38,443 bases of DNA from the NCBI GenBank assembly GCA_017430835.1, contig JAFRMD010000085.1, forward strand, positions 1 through 38,443, written 5' to 3'. The translations under genes were made by a program, and so were the position numbers. This stretch comes from Methanosphaera sp. (GTDB lineage Archaea; Methanobacteriota; Methanobacteria; Methanobacteriales; Methanobacteriaceae). Positions 7,586-16,977 of the stretch are shown in pieces. The stretch's first letter is position 1. Each line of letters opens with the position of its first letter. The notes under the pieces were generated by a model, which ran no database searches, was not told the DNA's origin, and worked only from the letters and a program-made list of their open reading frames with translations.

Positions 7586-8067
7586 TGAGCAACACATTTA
7601 AAGATTTTACAGTAAACGTTAAAAAGTCCATAGATCGAGAATATGGTGGCAATAATAGGGAACCAGACTATGATGATGATCAAAGAGTAATAGATGACAA
7701 TGTTATCTCATCTATTGAAGATTCATATGATGATGATTATGAGGATTACAACATCATTGTAGACCATTCTGATGAAGATGATGAATCAATATCACCAGAT
7801 TTAACAACTGTTGATATGATAAAATTAATTAAAGTTAGAACTATCAAAGAATTATCAAATGAATTAGAAAACGTAAACAAGACGGAAGTTCCAGCAATCA
7901 TTGATTTCAAATATCTTCAAGAAAGAAGACCAGCAGAATTTGCAAAAGTTGGTTCTGAACTAAAAACATATAAATCAGCAACAAACGCAAACGTGGTTCT
8001 TTTAGGAAGTACAAAAAATGTTGTTGTAGTAACACCAGAAAGTATTACCTTATTAAAACAAGGATAA
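7585..8067 (+). CDS. sepF: SepF, archaeal FtsZ membrane anchor
   Basis: The 160-residue protein has the SepF layout: a short amphipathic N-terminal helix ([16 protein letters not shown]) for membrane binding, a long acidic linker rich in Asp and Glu (about 25-75), and a C-terminal DUF552 domain beginning IKLIKVRTIKEL and ending VVVVTPESITLL. In Methanobrevibacter smithii, SepF anchors FtsZ at the division site and is present where FtsA is absent. It begins one base inside the stop of the DUF1611 gene, with GGTGATG eight bases upstream as ribosome binding site. It is convergent with the TatD-like gene, with a 74-base AT-rich gap. Confidence 0.9.
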   Translation: MSNTFKDFTVNVKKSIDREYGGNNREPDYDDDQRVIDDNVISSIEDSYDDDYEDYNIIVDHSDEDDESISPDLTTVDMIKLIKVRTIKELSNELENVNKTEVPAIIDFKYLQERRPAEFAKVGSELKTYKSATNANVVLLGSTKNVVVVTPESITLLKQG

Positions 8068-8141
8068 GAAATAAAAATACTTTTTAATCATTTCTCTTTT
8101 TATATTTATTTAAAAAAATAGTAATTATAAAGAATTTCTCT

Positions 8142-8906
8142 TTATAACTTTAGTTTATGAAATTTAGAAACATTCTTAAACATTACTTTATCAATATCTG
8201 ATTTTTTATAACCTTCAACAGTTAATTCATGTTTAGTTTCAGGCAAAGACATATGATTTGAAGGGGCGGGACTCATATCACTATCAAGAACAAACTTCTC
8301 AAATCCGTATTCATCTAACATTTTCACAGTATCATTAACAGACATTTTTAATGGTTGAACAGTAATTCCAAGATTGTACCCCTTATCAATTACCAGGTCA
8401 ATAATTGAAAAATCAATATGATCCAGTTGAACAAGTTCCGGTTTTATATTTTCATCAAGCAATTTGCTGATAGTTTCTGTTACTTCTGCTTTATTGGTGC
8501 GTGGAGTATGAACAATAACTCGATAATTGTTTTCATCAGCATATTTTAATTGTTTTATGAATACTTCCTGTTCTAAATCTGAAGTAGTTTCTAAACCTAT
8601 TTCTCCAATAGCAATGACATGTTCATACTTAAGATAATCTTCTAAATGGTTTAAAACATTCATATAATCCTGTGGAATAGCTCTAGGATGAATTCCAACA
8701 GCAGAATACAATTTGATGTTGTGTGGTTCTACACGTTTTGCTTCATCAAATACAATTTTATCAAAGTGTTCAAAGCAAACATTGGACTGTTTCATTGCTA
8801 AAGAATCATAAGCACATGTAACTATTGCTTCAACTCCTGCAATGTTCATATCTTTAAAGTTTTCAACAGGTCTAGCATCAGCATGTAAATGTGCATCAAT
8901 AATCAT
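8142..8906 (-). CDS. TatD-related metal-dependent hydrolase
   Basis: A TIM-barrel amidohydrolase of the TatD-like group, 254 residues. It opens with MIIDAHLHAD, the D-x-H-x-H metal site, and has GIHPRAI near residue 72, an AIGEIGLE strand with a metal-binding Glu, VHTPRT, and LDSDMSP near the C terminus with the catalytic Asp. Relatives include 3'-to-5' DNA exonucleases and uncharacterised hydrolases, so the substrate is open. A start at 8921 overlaps the glyS stop by four bases, but GAGGCGA lies seven bases before the ATG at 8906 and TatD proteins normally begin right at the D-x-H-x-H strand. It is the last gene of the trmJ-like, dcd and glyS operon. Confidence 0.85.
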   Translation of the reverse strand: MIIDAHLHADARPVENFKDMNIAGVEAIVTCAYDSLAMKQSNVCFEHFDKIVFDEAKRVEPHNIKLYSAVGIHPRAIPQDYMNVLNHLEDYLKYEHVIAIGEIGLETTSDLEQEVFIKQLKYADENNYRVIVHTPRTNKAEVTETISKLLDENIKPELVQLDHIDFSIIDLVIDKGYNLGITVQPLKMSVNDTVKMLDEYGFEKFVLDSDMSPAPSNHMSLPETKHELTVEGYKKSDIDKVMFKNVSKFHKLKL

Positions 8907-8917
8907 TCTTATTCGCC

Positions 8918-10660
8918 TCATTCTTCAATGTCTTCAAATTCTATATGTCCCTTAATCAGTTGATCAAGAACTAATGGGACTTTGTTGATAGAAATTCTTT
9001 TTTGTGCAAAAGTATCTCTATTACGTATTGTCACTTTTTTATCTTCCTTTGAAGGGTAATCGATGGTTATAGCGTAGGGAATACCTATTTCATCCGCACG
9101 TGCATATCTGCGGCCTATGGTACCGCTTGTATCAATGGATGTAACAAATCCATTTTCTCTTAAAGTAATTTCAATGTCTTCAGCAATTTCTGGCAGACCA
9201 TCTTTGTTAACCAATGGGAATACAGCAGCTTTAATAGGTGCAATTTTTGCAGGAATTTTAAAGTATGCTCTGTTTTCTCCTTCTTCTGATACATCTTCAG
9301 TGTATGAATGAAGTAGTGTAGCATATGTGATTCTGTCAATACCATAAGAAGGTTCAATAACGTGGGGAACAATACGTTCTCCTTTAATTTTTTCTTCCTT
9401 TTCTTCGAAAGTTACAAATGTTTCATCAATTTCATATTCATTATCACCAATAGAGAACTTATATGTTCCTTCATTATCAAATGCTTCTTGAATTGTTTTA
9501 GGGTCTGCATTTTCCAGTAATTCTTTAGCTTTTGGTGAGTCTCCCTTGAATGTTGGTCCAAATTTTTTCATATTGAATGATGGTTTAATGGTTTTAACTG
9601 TTTTTGCTTCATCATATTCTTTAAATACTGATAAATCTTCTTTACTATGTTTAATATGTGATTTAAGGTCAAAATCGGTACGGTCAGCAATTCCAATAAT
9701 TTCCACCCAACCAAATTGGTCCGTATATGCTTCAGCGTCCCAACAGTCTATAGCATAGTGGGCCATTTCATCAGGCAAGTGTTGTCTGAATCTAATCATT
9801 TCTGATGGTATTCCTAGATCACTTAAGAATTCACTTGCAATAACAATTTGGTAAATCAACATTTCACTTGAAACGATACCTTTTTCTATTGCATCTTTAA
9901 CTTTACAAACAATAGGTTCTTCATTATTTATCTGTTCTTTTTGGCTGAAAAGTTTTAGTTCAACGTCTTCAATATTTTTATAATATTTATGACTTTTATC
10001 TGAAGGATCTACAAATATTTCTGCCTCTGCTTGTGTAAACTCTCTTAATCTTATTACTCCTTGTCGAGGTGATAATTCATTACGGTATGATTTACCAAGT
10101 TGAACAATACCGAATGGCAGTTTGTCTTTATAAAATCTGCTGATTCTTTTGAATGCTATGAATATTCCTTGTGCAGTTTCTGGACGCATGTATCCAACTT
10201 GTTTTCCACTTGCTCCGATTTGTGTCTTGAACATTAAGTTATAACTTTGTACATCATCTAATTTTCCACCACAATCGGGACAAGTAATATTATTTTCACT
10301 AATAATTTCTGTTAATTGTTCATCAGGCAAACCTTCTACATCATCGTCTATGATTGCTTCAATTACATGGTCTGCTCTGAAAACTTCTTTACATTCACTA
10401 CACTGAGTCATTGGATCAGTGAAGTTATCAACGTGTCCTGATGCTTTGAGAGTATTTCTTGGCATTACTGTAGGAGCTTCTATTTCATAGAATCCTTCTT
10501 GCAATACATAATATTTTCTCCAAAGATTCATAATATTGCTTTTTAATAGTCCACCAAGTGGCCCATAATCATAGAATCCTGCTACTCCCGAATATATTTC
10601 AAATGATGGGTATAATATTCCTCTTTTCTTTGCTATACTCATTACTTTTTCATTACTCAT
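8918..10660 (-). CDS. glyS: glycyl-tRNA synthetase, class II archaeal/eukaryal type
   Basis: The 580-residue enzyme charges tRNA-Gly with glycine. It has the archaeal alpha2 layout: an N-terminal GILYPSFEIY and FYDYGPLGG region, an inserted zinc-binding segment with CSEC and CPDC pairs, motif 2 with YRNELSPRQGVIRLREFTQ, motif 3 with PSYGIDRI, and a C-terminal anticodon-binding domain (about 470-570) ending in a KGH segment. All class II motifs appear intact and the length is normal for this family. It overlaps dcd by four bases (ATGA), and GGAGGCAA at the end of dcd is its ribosome binding site. Confidence 0.97.
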   Translation of the reverse strand: MSNEKVMSIAKKRGILYPSFEIYSGVAGFYDYGPLGGLLKSNIMNLWRKYYVLQEGFYEIEAPTVMPRNTLKASGHVDNFTDPMTQCSECKEVFRADHVIEAIIDDDVEGLPDEQLTEIISENNITCPDCGGKLDDVQSYNLMFKTQIGASGKQVGYMRPETAQGIFIAFKRISRFYKDKLPFGIVQLGKSYRNELSPRQGVIRLREFTQAEAEIFVDPSDKSHKYYKNIEDVELKLFSQKEQINNEEPIVCKVKDAIEKGIVSSEMLIYQIVIASEFLSDLGIPSEMIRFRQHLPDEMAHYAIDCWDAEAYTDQFGWVEIIGIADRTDFDLKSHIKHSKEDLSVFKEYDEAKTVKTIKPSFNMKKFGPTFKGDSPKAKELLENADPKTIQEAFDNEGTYKFSIGDNEYEIDETFVTFEEKEEKIKGERIVPHVIEPSYGIDRITYATLLHSYTEDVSEEGENRAYFKIPAKIAPIKAAVFPLVNKDGLPEIAEDIEITLRENGFVTSIDTSGTIGRRYARADEIGIPYAITIDYPSKEDKKVTIRNRDTFAQKRISINKVPLVLDQLIKGHIEFEDIEE

Positions 10661-11253
10661 TGTTTGCCTCCACTTTTTATGTCGAAGTCTTGTTTAATTC
10701 TACTGGCTTCAGGTCCGGTTTGTCCCATATACTTGCTATCCCTATCTTCATGACCATATGGCTTGGCTGCAGGAGAAGTCATAGTTTCAAATACTATTTG
10801 ACATACTCTCTGGCCGGGATATAATGCAACAGGCATTTTTCCAATATTTGAAATTTCCAGTGTAATATTTCCTTCAAAACCTGGATCAATATAACCTGCC
10901 GTTACGTGCATGGTTATACCTAATCTGCCCATTGAAGACCTACCTTCAACTCTTGCAACGATATCTGCAGGAATTTTCACACTTTCAAAAGTTGTTGCCA
11001 AGGTAAATTCTCCTGGATGTATAATAAATGGTTCATCATCTTTTATTTCAAAAGAATTCATGTATGATTCTAAATTAGTTTTATCAAATGGGTCAATAAA
11101 AGGTTTAGAACTAATTTTAAAACCTTTAAATTCGTTTCCAAGTCTTAAATCTACTGATGAAGGTTGGATTTGTTTTTCATCTTTAATTGGATCGATGATA
11201 ATTTTGCCTTCATCTAAATATTTTTTTATATCAATATCACTTAGTATTGCCAT
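10657..11253 (-). CDS. dcd: dCTP deaminase, probably dUMP-forming
   Basis: A 198-residue trimeric dUTPase-fold enzyme. It has IQPSSVDLRLGNEF, the phosphate-binding RVEGRSSMGRLG and the active-site region HVTAGYIDPGFEGN, then LYPGQRVCQIVF and a C-terminal SKYMGQTGPEASRI. The TAGYIDPG form resembles bifunctional deaminase-dUTPases of Methanocaldococcus and mycobacteria rather than the TAHRIDPG form of E. coli, so direct dCTP to dUMP conversion is likely. This supplies dUMP for thymidylate synthesis. It lies three bases after the trmJ-like gene and overlaps glyS by four bases. Confidence 0.93.
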   Translation of the reverse strand: MAILSDIDIKKYLDEGKIIIDPIKDEKQIQPSSVDLRLGNEFKGFKISSKPFIDPFDKTNLESYMNSFEIKDDEPFIIHPGEFTLATTFESVKIPADIVARVEGRSSMGRLGITMHVTAGYIDPGFEGNITLEISNIGKMPVALYPGQRVCQIVFETMTSPAAKPYGHEDRDSKYMGQTGPEASRIKQDFDIKSGGKQ

Positions 11254-11256
11254 ATG

Positions 11257-11970
11257 TTATTCCTCATGAGATTTATCGATCCTCTTATTTATACGATTTA
11301 AAGTTCCACGTAATGTTTTTAATTCACGTCCCGCTATGAATGCTCTTCCAATAACTCTTTTAGTAATAATTTCAACATTTTTTCTTTTATGTTCGGGATA
11401 ATCAAGTTTTGATATAATTTCATTTGATAATTGTGTTATAACTTGTTTATCCGCGTAATCTGCAATGTCCATATCTTCGATTGGATAGTTTCTTTCTTTA
11501 GTATATATTTCATAAAAGATTATTGCTGCAGCATGGGTAATATTCATTATTGGGTATTCGTCACTTGTAGGAATTGTAACCAGAATGTCACAAAGTTCAA
11601 GTTCATGATTGCTTAGTCCATCTCCTTCTCGTCCGAATAATATTGCAACATTTTCATCATCACGTATTTTTTCACCAAGTTCACTAGGGGTAATTGGTAT
11701 TCGTGGTATGTTATAACTTCCACTTGGAGTTCCAGAAGTACCAATAATTGATGTTATTTTCTTTTCTTCAATAAACTCTTCTAAAGTGTCATAAATTAAA
11801 GCATCTTGTACAATTTCTCTAGCATGCATTGCTTGATAGTAAGCACTATTTTCTAATTCACAAGGATTAATTAGAATAAGTTTCTTAAAAGAAAAGTTTT
11901 TCATAGTTCTTGCAAGAAATCCAATATTACCTGGAGTTTTTGGTTCAACAAATACTGTATAAATTTTCAA
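11257..11970 (-). CDS. TrmJ-like SPOUT RNA methyltransferase
   Basis: The 237-residue protein has a SPOUT (trefoil-knot) methyltransferase domain. It starts with YTVFVEPKTPGNIGFLART, then has LFGREGDGLSNHELELCD and IPTSDEYPIMNITHAAAII, the SAM-binding knot motifs of the TrmJ/LasT group. Archaeal TrmJ methylates the 2'-OH of a nucleotide in tRNA at position 32; other RNA targets are possible. The helical C terminus contains a basic stretch, RTLRGTLNRINKRI. Translation starts at TTG with GTGAT seven bases before. It is the first gene of the four-gene operon. Confidence 0.87.
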   Translation of the reverse strand: MKIYTVFVEPKTPGNIGFLARTMKNFSFKKLILINPCELENSAYYQAMHAREIVQDALIYDTLEEFIEEKKITSIIGTSGTPSGSYNIPRIPITPSELGEKIRDDENVAILFGREGDGLSNHELELCDILVTIPTSDEYPIMNITHAAAIIFYEIYTKERNYPIEDMDIADYADKQVITQLSNEIISKLDYPEHKRKNVEIITKRVIGRAFIAGRELKTLRGTLNRINKRIDKSHEE

Positions 11971-12400
11971 ATAGAATCACTATATTATACTTTTGTACAA
12001 TATTTTTAAAATGATTTTCTCTAGTATTTTTATCAGAGTATTTTTTTCAGGTTTTTCTAACAAATATATTAAAATAATTGGTATTGTAATAAGGTATAAA
12101 ATACTTTAATATATATTTAAAATAACAGCAAATTTACTATTTTAAAATAATTTAATTAATCATAAAATTAAAAAAATTAAATCATATCTTAAAATTATAA
12201 AAAAGATATTTGAATATGTAGGTGTGATAATATTTATTATAAGTTTTTAACATAACTGTATTTTTTGAAAAAAAAGTTAGTTCAAAATATCTAACTAACA
12301 TAAAATATTAAATCTGGAAAAGGAAAGCCTTTTTAGAATTCAGAAAATAAATTGTTTAAAACGGGAAAAACAAAAAAAGGGGAATTGAAGTTTTAAAAAG
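11971..12400. other. 430-base AT-rich spacer upstream of the trmJ-like operon
   Basis: The spacer holds promoter elements for the operon to its left and the 3' end of the adhesin transcript from its right. TATA-like sequences on the minus strand occur near 12000-12012 (TTAAAAATATT) and 12104-12120 (AAATATATATTAAA). The terminator hairpin at 12267-12299 lies in it. No open frame of note is present. Confidence 0.45.
12267..12299 (-). terminator. hairpin plus T-run terminator of the adhesin gene
   Basis: GTTAGTT (12276-12282) and AACTAAC (12293-12299) form a seven-base-pair stem with a ten-base loop. On the minus strand it is followed at once by a run of T. It lies about 100 bases past the stop of the adhesin gene, a fitting place for transcript release. 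Confidence 0.55.
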
Positions 12401-15400
12401 TTACTTTGTAATGGTCAAGTTAATATCTTTTCTAGTGGAGTTATAATAACTGTTTGCACCAAATAGTATATTTACTTTATAATTTCCTTTCTTAAGTTTA
12501 CTAGGAATCTTAAGGTTAATTTTACCATTTGAAACTTTCACCTTATTTATATAGGTATGACCATTGATTTTGACAGTCACTTTGGAAGTAGTTTTAACTA
12601 GTTTATTTTTGTAATTCAAAACCTTTGCTTTTAATGTAAATGTATTGCTGCTAGTTTTAATATTATTCGCTTTGATTTGTGTAGGTATTTTTGAAACATT
12701 TAACTTAATTGTCTTTTGAGTTCTGTTGTATTTATTTGATGAGAACACAGCACTTATTGTGTAAGTTTTTCCTGTTTGGTTGGTTAATTTATATTTGAAC
12801 GTTGCAATGCCATTTTTTATAGAAACTACTTTGATTGTCTTACTGTTTATTTTAAACGTTACATTACCTGATTTGATGAATTTACCATTTTCATCTTTGA
12901 CTTTAGCTTTTAGATTAAAAGAATCGAATACTAAAGTTTCAATGCTTTTCTTATCAAATATGATTTTTACATTTCGTTTAATCAGATTAAGTTTTCCATT
13001 ATTGGTAGTTGAACTGTTATAATTACTTGTTCCAGTGTATGTTGCACTTAAAACTGATTTTTTATTGTATAACCCTGCAGGTGGTGTGTATGTTAAAGTT
13101 GCTTTACCATTTTTCACTGAGACAAATTTGCTTTTTCCTTTAGAATCAGTGATGGTTTTCTTATTAACCTTAAATAATACTTTACCTTCTTTAATAGGTT
13201 TTCCGTTGACATCTTTAACGGTAGCTTCGAGAGTTACTTTATCTCCATTTTTAGCAGTTACTGATTTGACGGTTATTTTGGTGTTAATCTGAGTTTTTTG
13301 AGAGGTAACTGTTATTTTGGTATTTTTTGTTATTGGATTGTGGTTGTCATCACCATAAAATGTGCTTGTAATGGTATATTTGCCAGTTCCTTTTAGAGTG
13401 TAGGTATAGGAGTATTTTCCATCTTTGTCAGTAGTTAAGTTTGCTATTTGGTTTCCATTGGAATAAATAATTACTTGTGCGTTACCAATTGCTTTGTTGT
13501 TAATATCCTTTAAAATTCCACTTATTTTGGTAGGATTATTTTCAGTAGTGTTGGTAGCAGCAATACTTATATAACTATCTAATTTCAGTGTTTTAAATGT
13601 TGTCTTGCTGGAACTATTGACATATCCATAATCTCCATTGTACATGGCAAGTACATAGTTTTGTCCACTTATTTTAGTTTTATATTTGTAATTGAAGGAA
13701 CCTTTATTGTTTGTTGAAACTGTAACAAGGTCATCGTCAATGTATAATGATATTTTTGTATTTGTTACAGGATTATTTGTTTCATCAACTAGTTTTCCAG
13801 TGATGGTTACAGTTTCTCCAACTTTAACTGAATTGTTAGCAGATACTTGTAATGAAGTTTTTAAAGCTTCAACATTAAATGATGTTGAATTACTGATTGG
13901 GGTTAAATAAAGCGTTCCAGTAAATTTTACGAGAACATCTTGATTACCTAATACATAGGCAGGATATTTAAATGAATATTTTCCCTTACTGTCTGTAGTA
14001 GTATTTTCTATAAATGTTCCATTAATGTACAATTCAACTTCTTTATCGGCTAAGAAAACCTTACTTCCGTCAGACTTAGTATAATAAAAGTTTCCTTCAA
14101 TTTCAGAACTGTTTTTATACTTAACGTCACTTGCATTAACGGTTAAGATAAATTCATGAGGCATTATAAAGTAGTAAACATTATTGACAAATTCTTCTAT
14201 TTCATAATACTGTGATTCTTCAGTTTGGGTAACAACCATCTTAATTAGATAACTATCCTTGGAAGCTTCAAATCCAACAACGTATGTGGTATCATATCCT
14301 TCGTCGTTTTTAACTGTTGTTAAAGTATAATTGGTACCATCATTACTTTCATCAATGTATATGGTTACATTTGCAAAATTTGGAATATAATATTCATAGA
14401 ATGGATACTCTTCTATTAACTTAACATGAATAATACTATTATTTATTAAGAAGCTTTCTGGAGTGTTATTTATGAAAACACAATTAGTAACATTTATTCC
14501 ATTATTATTTCTAGGTGCAATCGCTCCAAATGTTTCCTCTGAGTCTTTAGAAGCCTCTATCACCACATTTGATATGAAGTATGAATTATCAATCCAATTT
14601 TCTCTACCTTCTGTGTAAATTGCAGATCCTCCGCCAATTTCCAAATTATATGCTAGGTTGTTAAGGAATGTTGTGTGGTTAATTGTGGAATTTCCATATG
14701 AATATATTGCTCCACCATAATATAATCCCATATTGGATGTGAAGTTAGAATTATCTACTTTTAAATAATATGGGTCATCACCATAATAATATAAGGCTCC
14801 ACCATAACATTCAAATTCTAAGTAATCTATATTATTTATTTGAAAATTCACTCCATTATTATCAAAGTTAGTATAATTTAATAATAAATTAGTGTCATAT
14901 GAGTATATTACCCCACCGTTAATACAATATTCCATGTATGTATTTGTAACATTTAACATATGATTTGAGAAATTGGTATTAGTAATGGTCATGTTATCAT
15001 TATCGTTCATACCATTAGCATATATTGCACCACCATCTGTTCCCTTGTTTGAATCAAAATCACAATTTGTGATAGTTACATTTCCAGCAAAGTATGAATA
15101 AATAGCTCCACCTTCGTCTGTATGATCATCATCGTTTAAATATCCATTTTCTTTAAAAATTGAATTGTTTATATTCAAATAACTATTATTTTCTCCATTT
15201 TTATAGCCTACAAAAGTAATAGCGGCACCTTCATATGCGTTATTTGATATGAAATTACTTTTATTGATGTTTACATTAGTGGCAGTTACACTGGTGAATA
15301 TAGCACCACCTTGGTATGTGCTGTAATAATAACTAAGGTTGTTTCCATTTTCTTCAAATGTTGAATTGTAAATAGTTAATTCACTGAATTCTGGTGAGAT

Positions 15401-16384
15401 GTGATATAATGCAGCACCATTATATGCATCGTTTCTTCTGAAGGTTGAATTTCTTATTGTAGTATTTTTAGCATTAACGTAAATAGCTCCACCATTTTCT
15501 GTATAAGGATCCCCTCTTCCTTTAAATATTATGCCGTTAGAAGTATATTCGGAATTAAATATATTTAATCTACCATTTTCATTATTGAAGTATATTGCGC
15601 CACCATTTTCAGCCATATTTGAATCGAATTTTGAACGGTCAATGGTCAAATTTGAATAAACTGCAAAAACTGCTCCACCAGTTCCATAAACATCACCTTC
15701 TGAAATGTTTGCTCCGTTTGACTCAAAAGAACATGTGTTTATTGAACAATTAGCATCTGAAACGTACAATGCATTACCAAATCCATTACCAATATTTTCT
15801 TTAAAAGTAACATTATTAAGAATTAGGTTACCCTTTGTTTTTTCAATTGAATTATAATATGAGTGAGTTATAATTAAATCGTTGATAGTAATATTAGAAT
15901 AGTATTCAGAATTAATAAACCCATACGTGTTGTTAACATCTATTGTTCTACCGTTACCGTTAATAACTAATTTTTTGGTATTTTCAGTTATCTGTATTTG
16001 ATTAATGGTTTCATTGGCTATGTACGTGTTTTCTCCACTTAATGATACTGTTATATCACTTTCCGGATTATTTGAAAGTGTGTCATATAATTCTTGATAA
16101 TTGTTAACAGTAGATTGACTTGCTTTTTTTACATTCTTTTTTTCTTTTTTTGTTAAATTATTTGTAATTTTCTCATTTTTATTTGTAACAGTTTTTGTTA
16201 CATCACTTGCTTTATTCTTAGTTATGGTCTTGGAACTTACAGTATTAATAGGATTTTTCAATGCATCTTTTGCTTTAACATTTTTTGTAGTGGTTGTATT
16301 GTCTTGAGCTGATACAACCGATAATCCTAATAATAGTATAACTATTAGACCAATCCAGAAAAATTTTTTGTTTTTGATATTCAT
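12401..16384 (-). CDS. adhesin-like protein: beta-helix repeats plus Ig-like repeats
   Basis: A secreted protein of 1327 residues. An N-terminal hydrophobic segment (IGLIVILLLGLSVVSAQ) is a signal peptide, followed by a Thr/Lys/Asn-rich linker to about residue 100. Residues 160-640 carry about twelve GGAIY-type repeats (GGAVF, GGAIYFN, GGAIYVN, GGALYYY and others), typical of right-handed beta-helix adhesins. Residues about 750-1327 hold six Ig-like modules of 90-100 residues with GKYSYTYTL-like and NYNSST-like edges. No LPxTG, C-terminal membrane segment or obvious pseudomurein-binding repeat is seen. The ATG at 16384 is chosen over GTG at 16393 because GTGAT lies just before it. The role is probably adhesion to host or neighbours. 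Confidence 0.9.
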   Translation of the reverse strand: MNIKNKKFFWIGLIVILLLGLSVVSAQDNTTTTKNVKAKDALKNPINTVSSKTITKNKASDVTKTVTNKNEKITNNLTKKEKKNVKKASQSTVNNYQELYDTLSNNPESDITVSLSGENTYIANETINQIQITENTKKLVINGNGRTIDVNNTYGFINSEYYSNITINDLIITHSYYNSIEKTKGNLILNNVTFKENIGNGFGNALYVSDANCSINTCSFESNGANISEGDVYGTGGAVFAVYSNLTIDRSKFDSNMAENGGAIYFNNENGRLNIFNSEYTSNGIIFKGRGDPYTENGGAIYVNAKNTTIRNSTFRRNDAYNGAALYHISPEFSELTIYNSTFEENGNNLSYYYSTYQGGAIFTSVTATNVNINKSNFISNNAYEGAAITFVGYKNGENNSYLNINNSIFKENGYLNDDDHTDEGGAIYSYFAGNVTITNCDFDSNKGTDGGAIYANGMNDNDNMTITNTNFSNHMLNVTNTYMEYCINGGVIYSYDTNLLLNYTNFDNNGVNFQINNIDYLEFECYGGALYYYGDDPYYLKVDNSNFTSNMGLYYGGAIYSYGNSTINHTTFLNNLAYNLEIGGGSAIYTEGRENWIDNSYFISNVVIEASKDSEETFGAIAPRNNNGINVTNCVFINNTPESFLINNSIIHVKLIEEYPFYEYYIPNFANVTIYIDESNDGTNYTLTTVKNDEGYDTTYVVGFEASKDSYLIKMVVTQTEESQYYEIEEFVNNVYYFIMPHEFILTVNASDVKYKNSSEIEGNFYYTKSDGSKVFLADKEVELYINGTFIENTTTDSKGKYSFKYPAYVLGNQDVLVKFTGTLYLTPISNSTSFNVEALKTSLQVSANNSVKVGETVTITGKLVDETNNPVTNTKISLYIDDDLVTVSTNNKGSFNYKYKTKISGQNYVLAMYNGDYGYVNSSSKTTFKTLKLDSYISIAATNTTENNPTKISGILKDINNKAIGNAQVIIYSNGNQIANLTTDKDGKYSYTYTLKGTGKYTITSTFYGDDNHNPITKNTKITVTSQKTQINTKITVKSVTAKNGDKVTLEATVKDVNGKPIKEGKVLFKVNKKTITDSKGKSKFVSVKNGKATLTYTPPAGLYNKKSVLSATYTGTSNYNSSTTNNGKLNLIKRNVKIIFDKKSIETLVFDSFNLKAKVKDENGKFIKSGNVTFKINSKTIKVVSIKNGIATFKYKLTNQTGKTYTISAVFSSNKYNRTQKTIKLNVSKIPTQIKANNIKTSSNTFTLKAKVLNYKNKLVKTTSKVTVKINGHTYINKVKVSNGKINLKIPSKLKKGNYKVNILFGANSYYNSTRKDINLTITK

Positions 16385-16408
16385 AGATATCACATAAGTC
16401 TAATTTAA

Positions 16409-16468
16409 TAAGGTTTGAATATTTGTTTAAATTATTAAGGATTTGATAATTTAATAATTTAAACCTTA
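16409..16468. repeat. 12-bp inverted repeat in the adhesin leader
   Basis: TAAGGTTTGAAT (16409-16420) pairs with ATTTAAACCTTA (16457-16468) with one G-T pair, around a 36-base AT-rich loop that can fold further. In the adhesin mRNA this would be a stem ending 25 bases before the start codon; as DNA it could be an operator. It is seen directly and its function is not known. Confidence 0.5.
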
Positions 16469-16610
16469 AATCACAGCCTTTAATTTAATTTAATATTTCA
16501 ATTAATTTTTTTATTGTACATCATTAAATGATATAACAATACTTTTTTATCTTGTTATTGTTACATATAATTATTGTTTTTTTCTGTATGTTTTTTGATT
16601 ATTAGTTTTT

Positions 16611-16652
16611 ATTCTGAAATAACAGTTTTTCAGAATATTTTACCTATTCTGA
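16611..16652. repeat. ATTCTGAAA inverted repeat with a third half-site
   Basis: ATTCTGAAA (16611-16619) and TTTCAGAAT (16628-16636) form a perfect nine-base inverted repeat with an eight-base spacer. ATTCTGA recurs at 16646-16652. The set lies midway between divergent genes. It could be a regulator binding site; no other feature explains it. Confidence 0.45.
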
Positions 16653-16977
16653 TGTGTTTTATATAAAATTTTTGTGTCATGATTTTTACTTAGTTTAATA
16701 ATGTTTTTGTCAGCAATTAAACATTTTTTCTTAGTATGGGACTTATTATTGTGGGGTATTATTTGTTAAATGGTATGTACTTATTATTTCTTATCATCAA
16801 TTTTGTCGTTTCTATTTTTTGGTTATTAAATTATTAAAACTATTCTTTGAATCTTTTGATAATCCTGTTTTTTGTTGTGAAAAAAATGTGAATTATATAA
16901 TATATCTCTTATAAAATATAGTATAGTAGTATATTGACAGATTTTTTTATTTTTATAATGTTGGTGATAATATGCTT

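Larger units (their letters stand above)
16394..16971. other. 578-base intergenic region between the adhesin and YbjQ genes
   Basis: This is the largest gene-free stretch apart from the right end. It is AT-rich and divergent, serving the adhesin (-) and YbjQ (+) promoters. A long inverted repeat at 16409-16468 lies 25 bases before the adhesin start. A second at 16611-16636 has a third copy of its half-site at 16646. Near 16891-16905 the sequence AATTATATAATATAT is a probable TATA box for the YbjQ gene, and GGTGAT at 16963-16968 is its ribosome binding site. No open frame is convincing. Confidence 0.5.

Noticed and set aside
14500..15900. repeated CACCA-type motifs suggesting a CRISPR or minisatellite
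   Set aside because: They are the reverse complement of codons for the GGAIY beta-helix repeats of the adhesin; spacing is irregular and there are no unique spacers.
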